Of a stretch of 64,000 nucleotides of DNA, positions 20,418 to 28,396 are shown one piece after another; within the stretch, counting starts at the first letter, position 1, and each line of letters opens with the position of its first letter. The position numbers and the translations under genes are program-made. This DNA is from Vibrio sp. DW001 (GTDB taxonomy: Bacteria; Pseudomonadota; Gammaproteobacteria; Enterobacterales; Vibrionaceae), in NCBI RefSeq assembly GCF_029016285.1, contig NZ_CP091975.1, positions 1,178,001 to 1,242,000 of the forward strand, read 5' to 3'. The notes under the pieces were generated by a model. That model worked only from the letters and a program-made list of their open reading frames with translations, made no database searches and had not been told where the DNA came from.

Positions 20418-21275
20418 ATGCTTGTAACTACATCAGAGATGTTTAAACAAGCAGAAATGGGCGGTTACGCCGTCCCATCTGCTAATTTTTTAGATTACAG
20501 AATGGCAAGTGCATTTGTTAAGAAAGCAGAATCATTAAACATGCCGTTAATACTTTCTTTTGCTCAGGTTCACACCAGTGTGTTGCCGCTTGAAGACGCT
20601 GCTGCCATTGGTCTTCACCTTGCTCGAAATGCAACCGTTCCGGTGGCTTTACATCTAGACCATGGGGAAGATGAAAAAACAATTGAAAAAGCGATAATGC
20701 TGGGTTTCACCTCGGTAATGATTGATGCATCAACCTGCGAATTTAATGAGAATATCGCCATTACAAAACGAGTGGTTGATTTGGCTCATTCACATGGTGT
20801 TGTTGTTGAGGCTGAACTTGGTCATGTTGGTTCAGGAGAAAGTCTCGAGGCACAAGAGGAGAGTGATTCAATCTATACCGATCCGAAACAAGCAGATTTA
20901 TTCTGTAAAAAGACGGGTATAGATTCATTAGCTATATCGATTGGTACTGCACATGGTCATTATAAAGGCGTCCCCAAAATCAACTTTGAACGATTGGAGG
21001 AGGTACAAAAAGAAACTCGAACACCTTTAGTGCTCCATGGCGGTTCTTCGTCAGGAGATGAAAATTTACATAGATGTGCCAGGAATGGTATCTGCAAAAT
21101 TAATATTTTTACGGATTTTATTACTGCAGCGCATAACGTAATCTATGAAGAAAAATTTGACGATATGATGGTATTGAATCAAGCCGTTTCAGAGACTTAC
21201 GAAGAGACTCTTGGACACTGTTTTGGGGTTTTTGCCACTAAAAAATGGGAGGTATCAAATGAAACGAACGTTTAG
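20418..21275 (+). CDS. Class II ketose-bisphosphate aldolase (GatY/KbaY/FbaA family)
   Basis: A 285-residue zinc-dependent aldolase that would cleave a ketose (bis)phosphate to dihydroxyacetone phosphate and an aldehyde. Seen are ALHLDHGEDEKTIEKAI (zinc and catalytic Asp region), VVEAELGHVGSGE, IGTAHGHYKG and VLHGGSSSGDENL (zinc histidines and phosphate loop). ATG 20418 follows GTGAGGAT; an upstream in-frame ATG would overlap the EIIB gene. The tagatose/fructose bisphosphate subfamily cannot be fixed by eye, so the substrate is unknown. It overlaps the next gene by 17 bases, which suggests translational coupling. Confidence 0.9.
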   Translation: MLVTTSEMFKQAEMGGYAVPSANFLDYRMASAFVKKAESLNMPLILSFAQVHTSVLPLEDAAAIGLHLARNATVPVALHLDHGEDEKTIEKAIMLGFTSVMIDASTCEFNENIAITKRVVDLAHSHGVVVEAELGHVGSGESLEAQEESDSIYTDPKQADLFCKKTGIDSLAISIGTAHGHYKGVPKINFERLEEVQKETRTPLVLHGGSSSGDENLHRCARNGICKINIFTDFITAAHNVIYEEKFDDMMVLNQAVSETYEETLGHCFGVFATKKWEVSNETNV

Positions 21276-21957
21276 TACTCCGTTTTTTACCCTAAATCCT
21301 AAAGCATATCTTTTTGGAAAAGAGTCATTGGAATTAGCACTGTATGCGGACACATTGGCTAATGAGTTGGATATTGATGTATTTTTCACAGCGCAGCATG
21401 TCGACATAGTGACTATAAAACAAGCAACATCAAGACTTATCGTTACAGCTCAGCACATCGATCCAATAAAACTGGGAAGAGGAATGGGGCATATTCTTCC
21501 TGAGAGCGTTAGAAATGCAGGCGCAGAAGCGACGTTTTTGAATCATGCCGAACATCCGTTAACCTTAGCTGAGCTCACCAAGGCAGTAGAAAGAGCCAAT
21601 GATGTTGGGCTGATCACTATCGTGTGCGCTGATAGTTTAAAAGACGCTGAAATCATCGCTTACCTTGAACCGGATATTATGGTTTGTGAACAAACTGAAT
21701 TGATTGGTACTGGTAAAACCGCGGATGCTCAATATATGCGAGATACCAACAGTATGATTAAGGCCATCTCACCAAATACACAAGTGCTTCAGGCTGCTGG
21801 GATAAGTACGCCAGATGATGTGTCTAAAGCTATCCAATCTGGAGCTGGAGGTACTGGAGGCACGAGTGGTATTGTGTGTGCTGATGACCCTAAAGCGGTA
21901 TTGTTTACAATGCTGCAAGCCTTAAAAAAGGAGCGTAGATATGAAAGTATTTCATGA
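21259..21957 (+). CDS. Triosephosphate-isomerase-family protein in the PTS operon
   Basis: A 232-residue TIM-barrel isomerase paralogue, separate from the housekeeping TpiA and somewhat shorter than its roughly 250 residues. The catalytic set appears kept: Asn13-Pro-Lys15 for NxK, His96 and Glu98 in NHAEHP for the HSER motif, and Glu144 before LIGTGK. The loop-6 hinge is changed from PVWAIGTGK to QTELIGTGK, and the phosphate loop is GAGGTGGTSG. The altered loop suggests a substrate other than, or besides, triose phosphate, as in L-erythrulose-1-phosphate isomerases. ATG 21259 follows GGGAGG. It overlaps the aldolase by 17 bases and YjbQ-like by 17 bases. Confidence 0.85.
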   Translation: MKRTFSTPFFTLNPKAYLFGKESLELALYADTLANELDIDVFFTAQHVDIVTIKQATSRLIVTAQHIDPIKLGRGMGHILPESVRNAGAEATFLNHAEHPLTLAELTKAVERANDVGLITIVCADSLKDAEIIAYLEPDIMVCEQTELIGTGKTADAQYMRDTNSMIKAISPNTQVLQAAGISTPDDVSKAIQSGAGGTGGTSGIVCADDPKAVLFTMLQALKKERRYESIS

Positions 21958-22456
21958 AACCATGAGTATAGAATCATGCGCAGGCCGAGTTTCATATCAT
22001 AACGTTACCGACCAAGTGAAAAAAATAATTGAAAAGAGCGGTATCGTTGATGGCACAGTCTTAGTTCAAACGGCACATACCACTTGTTCGGTTATATTCG
22101 AGGAGTTTGTGCATGACCTTGATTTTAATGGTGATGAATTTCTGCACGTCGATATGAACCGCATTTTAGATAAAATAATTCCTAGGGAGTTGACGGAAAA
22201 TGCTGACTATCGGTACCCAGGTCAACAACACCTTGATTTCTTAATGTCACTCAATGACCCCAACTACCCATGTGACTCTGGCACGATTTTGAATGCAGAC
22301 GCTCATATTCGAGCATCGTTCTTTGGGCCCAGTGAACAGTTTATTGTCAAAGAGTGTGTGCCATTGATAGGAGAGGTTGGCTATATCTATTTTATTGATT
22401 TTGACCAAAATAGAGAACGTAGTCGAAAATGTCATGTGATGGTTATGGGGCAGTAG
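21941..22456 (+). CDS. YjbQ/UPF0047-family protein
   Basis: A 171-residue protein of the YjbQ (UPF0047) family, some members of which have weak thiamine-phosphate synthase activity; the true physiological role is unsettled. Family marks are VQTAHTTCSVIFEE, the ADAHIRASFFGPSEQF segment near the C-terminus and the final strand region EVGYIYFIDFDQNRERSRK. It is about 30 residues longer than E. coli YjbQ, with an inserted acidic stretch around residues 60-95. It is the last gene of the sugar operon and overlaps the TIM-like gene by 17 bases. Its place suggests a step on a phosphorylated intermediate, but that is inference. Confidence 0.85.
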   Translation: MKVFHETMSIESCAGRVSYHNVTDQVKKIIEKSGIVDGTVLVQTAHTTCSVIFEEFVHDLDFNGDEFLHVDMNRILDKIIPRELTENADYRYPGQQHLDFLMSLNDPNYPCDSGTILNADAHIRASFFGPSEQFIVKECVPLIGEVGYIYFIDFDQNRERSRKCHVMVMGQ

Positions 22457-22575
22457 ATTTACAGTTTTTTCTAGATTTTGATATCAATGATTCAGGTTAT
22501 CATGCTGTTAATGAGTGATTTCATATCAGTATGGTAACTTGTTTCGTAATTGTACCTGATTGCTCGTCGGACAGG

Positions 22576-22971
22576 TTAGTTGAACACCTGACCATTATGT
22601 TTGAGCCAGCCATGTTTGTGTTTATTTCTTGGGTCGCGATGTGTCCAATGGATAATACCACCTCTATTATTCCACTCATACTCACCGTAAAACTCAACAA
22701 CGTCTCCAGTTTCTAAGTTCGAAATACGCGGCGCTAAATCAATATTATGTGCCACCAAGAGAGTCTGACGATTAGACAGTTTCAATATAAATTTTTGATG
22801 CCTCGCCCCTTTAATATCGTCTGCCAATAAACGAATTACAGTACCCACGCCTTGGACTTGTACATCACTTTGTCGTGATTCAAATGCCTGCTGTAATTTA
22901 CTATCATTGGACCAAGTGAAAAAAGAGGTTGCACTTAATACAACCAAGATCATCGTCAAAAATAACTTCAT
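22576..22971 (-). CDS. DUF3465 exported protein
   Basis: This 131-residue protein has a signal peptide (about residues 1-20, MKLFLTMILVVLSATSFF). The small mature domain has RLLADDIKGARHQKFIL, NIDLAPRI, VVEFYGEYEWNNRGGIIHWTH and a C-terminal HGWLKHNGQVF. These match what I know of the DUF3465 family, which is common in marine gamma-proteobacteria and probably has an OB-like fold. The function is unknown. AAAGGT precedes the ATG. It converges on the YjbQ-like gene and is not part of the PTS operon. Confidence 0.85.
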   Translation of the reverse strand: MKLFLTMILVVLSATSFFTWSNDSKLQQAFESRQSDVQVQGVGTVIRLLADDIKGARHQKFILKLSNRQTLLVAHNIDLAPRISNLETGDVVEFYGEYEWNNRGGIIHWTHRDPRNKHKHGWLKHNGQVFN

Positions 22972-23472
22972 ATCAATACCTTTCTACTGGTTGTATTTGA
23001 TGTCGTTACGGAGTGTGCCAGTGCCGAACGGTTATGGTCAACAATAAATTGATCTTGGGTCGAGGGCCTATAAAAAAGAGGTGTCTAATTTTTGTGTTAG
23101 TAAGGATGTATGCTGGACAAATTAAACATCGGTATAACAAGGAACCTTAGATAACGATAAGACAAGAGGGTTTAAAGATACGGATGCCAATAAACGTGTA
23201 AATTCAATAAGGATCGAATCGGGAGTAATAACTACAATTCGTGTAATGGTAACTTATAGCTATGTACTAAATATGATAGACACAGATATGGTTATTATTT
23301 TATATCTCAGTGGTTGATTTCACGTAACTGTCTGCTGACAAAAATTGCAATCGAAGGGAAGGTCGGTAGGTAAATGTTGAATGTCGGGATAAAAATAAAT
23401 ATTGAGTCAGACCTTACTAGAGTGTGTTTGCTTTACTACCCGCTCCAACACAATAGTAAGGTCGCATTCGAA
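22972..23472. other. 501-base gene-free stretch
   Basis: There is no credible coding sequence here on either strand. The left part must carry the promoter of the DUF3465 gene, and the right end holds the hairpin at 23410-23463. I see no RNA gene or mobile-element signature. Gene decay is possible but not shown. Confidence 0.45.
23410..23463 (-). terminator. Long stem-loop after the hydroxyacid dehydrogenase gene
   Basis: GACCTTACTA (23410-23419) and TAGTAAGGTC (23454-23463) are perfect inverted repeats, and inner GTGTTT/CAACAC bases can extend the stem. It begins ten bases after the stop of the minus-strand dehydrogenase gene. No immediate T run follows, so it may protect the 3' end rather than terminate. 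Confidence 0.5.
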
Positions 23473-24351
23473 TTATTTTTCTAGTGTAAGGAAATAATCG
23501 AAAATTTCTGGAACATTACCGTTGCCCATGCCTGCATCGAAGGCAGCCTGAAGATTGGCAGAGGTACCTTCAGCAATCTCAGCTCGCGTACCTAAGTCTT
23601 TAACCATCTCGAGGAAATAGCCTAGATCTTTGTTGGCATTGCCAATAGAGAAGCCTAAGTCACTCACGCCGTCTACAGCATAGTTCTTACAGAACTGCAT
23701 GAAAGGCGAATTTGACGGACCAGTAGACATAATCTCAAACAGTTGTTGACGGTCAACACCAGCTTGGGCAGCCACAGCGAAAGCTTGAGACATGGTGCAG
23801 ACCGTAGTCATACCCATAAAATTATTGATTAGTTTGGTTGTGTGACCAGCGCCTAACGCACCTAGATTGAAAATATTTTCGCCAAGCACGTCGAGGACAG
23901 GCTTAACCTTGTCGAAGGTCGCCGGATCACCAGAGGCCATGATGTTTAGCAATCCGTCTTTTGCATGAGCGGGTGTGCGGCCTAATGGAGCGTCAATCAT
24001 GCCTGCCCCTTTTTTGGCTAGCTCAGCACCGATCTTACGAGTAGATGCAGGGATAGATGTTCCGAAGTCGATAAGTACAGAGCCTTCTTTCATGCCAGCG
24101 AGTATGCCGTCTTCGGCATAAACCAGTTTTTCAACAATAGCTGATGTAGTGAGGCAAAGCATCACAATGTCGCTAGCCGCGGCTAGTTCAGCTGGTGAAG
24201 TTGCTTCGGTAGCGCCGCGAGCGACAACCGCCGCAACGGCATCTTTATTAAGATCCATTACAATCGGTTCAAATCCGTTTTTTTGTAAGCACTCAACCAT
24301 GTTGCTGCCCATAAGGCCGAGACCGATGAAACCTATAACTGGTTTTGTCAT
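23473..24351 (-). CDS. 3-hydroxyisobutyrate-dehydrogenase-family reductase, YihU-like
   Basis: A 292-residue NAD(P)-dependent beta-hydroxyacid dehydrogenase. The Rossmann motif is GFIGLGLMGSNM at the N-terminus, followed by the substrate loop DAPLGRTPAHAKDG and the catalytic lysine in KLINNFMG. The loop sequence is closer to sulfolactaldehyde reductase YihU (DVPVGRT) than to classical 3-hydroxyisobutyrate or tartronate-semialdehyde reductases. A neighbouring sulfoquinovose pathway is absent, so the substrate stays open. It stands alone between a hairpin and an AT-rich region. Confidence 0.85.
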   Translation of the reverse strand: MTKPVIGFIGLGLMGSNMVECLQKNGFEPIVMDLNKDAVAAVVARGATEATSPAELAAASDIVMLCLTTSAIVEKLVYAEDGILAGMKEGSVLIDFGTSIPASTRKIGAELAKKGAGMIDAPLGRTPAHAKDGLLNIMASGDPATFDKVKPVLDVLGENIFNLGALGAGHTTKLINNFMGMTTVCTMSQAFAVAAQAGVDRQQLFEIMSTGPSNSPFMQFCKNYAVDGVSDLGFSIGNANKDLGYFLEMVKDLGTRAEIAEGTSANLQAAFDAGMGNGNVPEIFDYFLTLEK

Positions 24352-24693
24352 GTTTAACTCCTAAATATCTTATTGTATGCTTGTATTATTATATAGTATA
24401 CGCCTACTTGTATTTAAGCAATCCTTGAATGATGTGAAATTATTGAAAGGTTGAGTTACTTAGTGGTATTGAGGAAATAAATCGCGGGAAATTCAGAAAT
24501 TAAACTCTATTTTGGCTTAGCAAAAGAGCAGCATACCAACTCGACATTAACCCACCCTTAACCCACCCAGTGTTATGGTTTGCTCATATCTTTGGAGCTA
24601 CGCTTCATTGTTGATCTACACATGTCTCTATCTGAATCAGTTGAGCATGGTTATATTTGCTATTAATCCCCTTAGTTTTTAAGGAAAAACGCC
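24352..24693. other. 342-base gene-free stretch with an 11-bp direct repeat
   Basis: The right part contains TTAACCCACCC twice in tandem (24547-24557 and 24558-24568). No gene can be supported. The stretch borders a short patch of small orphan genes and could be an old insertion boundary; no target duplication was found. Confidence 0.4.
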
Positions 24694-24876
24694 ATGAAAA
24701 ATTGTCCATTTTGTGGAAGTTGTATGCTAAATGTTGAGCAAAAAAGAGGTGCTTGGAACAATGCGGAGGTTGAACTGCACGTGATCTGTTCAGATTGTGC
24801 TTCTTCAGCCCCGATTTATATCTGGAATAAACGGAATGAAGAAGTAGAGCAACCAAAATTGGCTGTCATTAGATAA
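24694..24876 (+). CDS. Small zinc-ribbon protein, Lar-like
   Basis: This 60-residue protein has NCPFCGSCM near the N-terminus and CSDCASSAPIYIWNKR near the C-terminus. That is the pattern of Lar-family (restriction alleviation) small zinc ribbons, CPFCG...CxxC...WNxR. A good AAGGAA ribosome site precedes the ATG. Lar/RalR proteins from prophages modulate type I restriction, and other members are uncharacterised, so the role here is inferred only from the fold. It has no operon partner and sits in a patch of orphan genes, perhaps a phage remnant. Confidence 0.6.
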   Translation: MKNCPFCGSCMLNVEQKRGAWNNAEVELHVICSDCASSAPIYIWNKRNEEVEQPKLAVIR

Positions 24877-25037
24877 TCGCCATGCCTCCGTTTAGAGGGT
24901 GAGATCTAGAGGCTTGATAAACTAAAGTTACGCAAGCCATTTTTAGCCGTTGTGGTCAGAACGTTAAACGGTAGTGGCTGATCTAGCCTGTATTGCAATA
25001 AACAGTGCTTTTTGGTATTGGGTGAAATCAGAGTCTA

Positions 25038-25331
25038 CTAATATATTTCCATTGTCCAAGAACTTAATTTTTTCTCTGTCCAAAGCTCAATAATTATTGG
25101 TTCTAGGGCGGCCATTATTCTTCGAAAATCATCCTCCGTTTTACTGTCGTTGAACCAGTTTTTGACTGAATCTTGATTAAATTCAAGTTGTTTTAGGTTA
25201 CCTGAATTGGTAAGAACTTCTTCACCATCAGACGCTAATTGTTCGCTAGTCAGTTTTATTTGTGATTCGAAGTACTGTTCGCCCGCTTTGTATAAATTCC
25301 AATCATCCAATCTTGTTGCTACTCGTTCCAT
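25038..25331 (-). CDS. Hypothetical 97-residue protein
   Basis: I do not recognise a family. The product is acidic and largely helical, with WNLYKAGEQYFESQIKL near the start and DDFRRIMAALEPIIIELWTE near the end, and has no signal peptide or membrane segment. AGGATAATTC precedes the ATG at a good distance, supporting translation. It lies alone between the Lar-like gene and an Ig-like lipoprotein. It could be an orphan immunity or antitoxin-type protein, but nothing in the sequence proves it. Confidence 0.55.
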   Translation of the reverse strand: MERVATRLDDWNLYKAGEQYFESQIKLTSEQLASDGEEVLTNSGNLKQLEFNQDSVKNWFNDSKTEDDFRRIMAALEPIIIELWTEKKLSSWTMEIY

Positions 25332-25598
25332 TGAATTATCCTATCCAATTTTTGTTGGGGTAATTATGAAATCATACTCTTCATGTTAAGTATGAGATTA
25401 ACCTCACAACATAATCAGCTTTCATTTTGGGATTGTAGAAATGTAGCATCCTTCAAAAAATGGTTAATTGTTGCCAGAGTCTAATGACCAAATTGACCTT
25501 AATATCGAGGTCTTTTATTTTGATCTACTTTCGCTTTGATAGAAGCACTCTCGATAGATATCAAACAACAAATAAGTACCCGTCCCCTAAGCTATGCC

Positions 25599-26630
25599 TT
25601 ATTCACCCTCGGAGACACATGAAACGTAACTTGTGTAACTCGCTCCTCCTGAAAAAGTCGAACCGTTAGATAGAAGCATCGTGTCGTAATTAGATGGTGA
25701 AGCGCTTTGCGTGTTTGACCAGTAAGGCGCATCAGTGGGCCAACCTAACGTTGCCATGTCGCCTTTGTCTTGGAATAAGCCTTCTAATGCGGGGTTCTTA
25801 GATGCATCGTGGCTACCAATTTCTGCAATCGTTGCTGTTTTCCAGTCTGTTTTTCCAGCGAATTTCATTCGTGCTAAATCGGTACACCAACGATCATATT
25901 GACCGTTGATACCATGACTACCCGCTATGTTTCTTTGGTCAAATAGACCAAATGCTTCGCCATAGGCACTATCTTGAACAGTGGCTGAGTAATTGCGTCC
26001 ATCGTTAGCACTATCTATGCCCATGCTTTGTTTATACCCGAGCCTTTGTAATACAGCAACGCTGGGTGTCGATGTGAATAATAAGGTTTTTCCTGCTACG
26101 GTCGCTGACGCTATCTTCAAACAACCACCCGCCGCGTCGATATTAACATCATTGATACCGCCTCCGGGTATAATCGAAGCGTCATCCAATGGTAAGTTAA
26201 CGTCATGATTACACACTGATGATGCGGTAACAGTAAGGTTGGCTTCGTCGCTGACAATGCCATCTAATTTTGCAATCACGCGGGTACTGCCTTCATTCTT
26301 TGGGGATATATGACCCGAGTGAATGTCAGCAATATCCGAAGAGGTTATTGACCAGTCCACCTCGTCAGTAATGTCAACTTCGGTTCCATCTGAATACTTT
26401 CCAATTGCTTGATAGTTTGTTTGTGTCGACAGTTTTACCATAGGAATATAGGTAAGTGAGGTAGGTGCAATAACAATCTCATAGAGTGACGAATCGACCA
26501 CAATACTAGTAGGTGGCAAATCTTTGTTATCAGTTGCGTTGCTATAGGTTTCAGAATTTGAATGGCATCCAGCTAATACTAAAATGATAGCGATGTAGCC
26601 TAGATTTGGTATGGAGTTGTACTTACTCAT
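25599..26630 (-). CDS. Ig-like (Big_2) domain lipoprotein
   Basis: A 343-residue lipoprotein with signal peptide and lipobox VLAGC (Cys about 22). A bacterial Ig-like domain follows at about residues 50-135, with YQAIGKYSDGTEVDITDEVDWSI and VIAKLDGIVSDEANLTV. The C-terminal 190 residues resemble the DUF1566/Lcl-type modules of Vibrio surface proteins (WCTDLARMKFAGKTDWKTAT, YWSNTQSASPS, YVSCVSE). It is probably anchored in the outer membrane. Its function is unknown; Ig-like lipoproteins often help adhesion. It is monocistronic. Confidence 0.75.
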   Translation of the reverse strand: MSKYNSIPNLGYIAIILVLAGCHSNSETYSNATDNKDLPPTSIVVDSSLYEIVIAPTSLTYIPMVKLSTQTNYQAIGKYSDGTEVDITDEVDWSITSSDIADIHSGHISPKNEGSTRVIAKLDGIVSDEANLTVTASSVCNHDVNLPLDDASIIPGGGINDVNIDAAGGCLKIASATVAGKTLLFTSTPSVAVLQRLGYKQSMGIDSANDGRNYSATVQDSAYGEAFGLFDQRNIAGSHGINGQYDRWCTDLARMKFAGKTDWKTATIAEIGSHDASKNPALEGLFQDKGDMATLGWPTDAPYWSNTQSASPSNYDTMLLSNGSTFSGGASYTSYVSCVSEGE

Positions 26631-26862
26631 AGAGAACTGCTCTCAATATTCAAATGGAATTCACATCTTGTGTCGCAGACGCTTATCGATGGCAGTGATG
26701 GTAATGAAAATGAGAAATATGGTATGTAGGAATTAGCTGATAATGAAAAATATGGAGCGAGAAATGCCAATGGGACATATAGTCTAACGAAACGGGGTGT
26801 GAGTTTTTGATAAATGGATGGTGTAAGAGGTTAATCGTGTTGATTTTATAGATTATTAGTTA

Positions 26863-26906
26863 AGTTAAAAATGAGCGATAGGTGTCGGATAAACGATACC
26901 TATCGC
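26863..26906 (-). terminator. Terminator of the bet operon
   Basis: On the minus strand GCGATAGGT (complement of 26898-26906) and ACCTATCGC (complement of 26875-26883) form a 9-bp stem with further pairing inside, followed by TCATTTTTAAC. It starts 6 bases past the transporter stop. Confidence 0.8.
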
Positions 26907-26912
26907 AATGTA

Positions 26913-28130
26913 CTAGTTGATCAATTCAATCTTGTTGAAATCGATATCGTTCCCTTTAGGTGAACGTTCAATCTCGCTAACTTTACGAAAGTGATACAAT
27001 AAAATATATCCAAAGCAACCTAAAATTAACGCAATTGCCAATGCTCCGACCCATTGAATCTGAAGGAAATCTAATTTGAATAGCAGTGTTAATCCGCTGA
27101 GTAAAACCACATTACCGATCATGTAGCGTACTTTACCAAACCGCTGTACTGTTAGGTTTAGGTTGTCGGTATATAAACGAACCAATGAATCAAGTGAGTT
27201 GATAACAAATGTCATCCCAACCAAGACCATTGCGAGGTTGTAGAAGCCAGCAACAGGTATTGCGTTGGCGCTGTAGTAATAAAGAACACTGAACCAAATA
27301 GCGATTGGAATAGACGGGAATACCATCATAGAAACCAATACTTGGTAGGTTTTGAGACCACTGACAAAACGAGCGGTAAATTGGCCGATCATGATGCTCC
27401 ATGCAAACCACCAATAAAGGTAGAATTCGTGGTAGTCGTTAAGCGGTAATACAAATTTATGCAGATTAGTAAAGTAACCGCCTAAAAGACTTAGTGTGGT
27501 AAAAAATTCGCCAACACTAGAATTATCCGATAAAAATGCACCAGACCACATCAACGCGATCAAGCCCATGAATAACCAACTGCTTCCTAAGCTTAGAATT
27601 CTGACGTAGCGGATACTTGTACTTGAGTACACGGCGACAGCAATGATGGCAAGTACCACTAAATAGAAGCTACCTATGATGGTCTCTCCATCACCTAACT
27701 CGGGTAGATACCACGGCAAGTTAACCAGCAATAGGTAAGCGGTAAACGCGCACGTACCAATAATAACCATGTTATTAATCAGTTTGATTAACGGTATCTC
27801 GAAGAATTTGACCCTTGGCTCAATAACACAGAAGTAAAAACAGGTTAAGAAATAGAAGGCCCAAATGAAGAATGCCCAAAAGCCAAACTCTATGGCCAAC
27901 GGATTAGTAAAAGAGTATTCAGGGCTGGTGGCTAAATCGGCATAACCAGCGAACTCGGTTAGTGGGAACATGATCAGTCCAACGTCTAAACCAGAGGTAA
28001 AGAGGATGGCGATAAAGGTAAATTTGCGCACGGGAGTGACGCCAATACACTTCATGTTGCCCCAACGGTAAAGGACAAACACGATAGCGGCAAAGGTAAA
28101 TAAAATACCTATGGATAACCAAGTAGTCAT
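26913..28130 (-). CDS. Short, divergent BCCT-family transporter (probable choline/betaine)
   Basis: A 405-residue membrane protein with about ten helices, related to the betaine-choline-carnitine transporters. YWWFAWSIMIGQFTARFVSG matches the BCCT signature in TM8, and AILFTSGLDVGLIMF matches the TM3 glycine stretch (GMGIG in BetP). The protein is 100 or more residues shorter than normal members: the first two helices and the C-terminal regulatory tail seem missing, although GGAGG before the ATG supports this start. The GLDVG stretch contains an Asp, and an acidic residue there is known from choline transporters. It is the last gene after betB and betA, so choline uptake is the natural inference. 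Confidence 0.75.
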   Translation of the reverse strand: MTTWLSIGILFTFAAIVFVLYRWGNMKCIGVTPVRKFTFIAILFTSGLDVGLIMFPLTEFAGYADLATSPEYSFTNPLAIEFGFWAFFIWAFYFLTCFYFCVIEPRVKFFEIPLIKLINNMVIIGTCAFTAYLLLVNLPWYLPELGDGETIIGSFYLVVLAIIAVAVYSSTSIRYVRILSLGSSWLFMGLIALMWSGAFLSDNSSVGEFFTTLSLLGGYFTNLHKFVLPLNDYHEFYLYWWFAWSIMIGQFTARFVSGLKTYQVLVSMMVFPSIPIAIWFSVLYYYSANAIPVAGFYNLAMVLVGMTFVINSLDSLVRLYTDNLNLTVQRFGKVRYMIGNVVLLSGLTLLFKLDFLQIQWVGALAIALILGCFGYILLYHFRKVSEIERSPKGNDIDFNKIELIN

Positions 28131-28396
28131 TATTTGGCCTCCGTGGGGTTGATACGAGCAAACATAATTATTTCCTTGATTTATGTTTTGATGCTATGTC
28201 CCAATTTTTTAAGACGGCACGTGCCATCAGGCCTTAAGTATCGTTTTGACGATAGTTAAAACCTGATAAATTGAACATAGTTACGGCGACCATTTGCGAA
28301 CATCGCATAAGTTGGTCGTATTAATCATACTTTCTATGAACGAATGTTTTCGTTAGGTATAGGGTAGTGAATGCACTCCTTGGTTAGGGTAAATGT

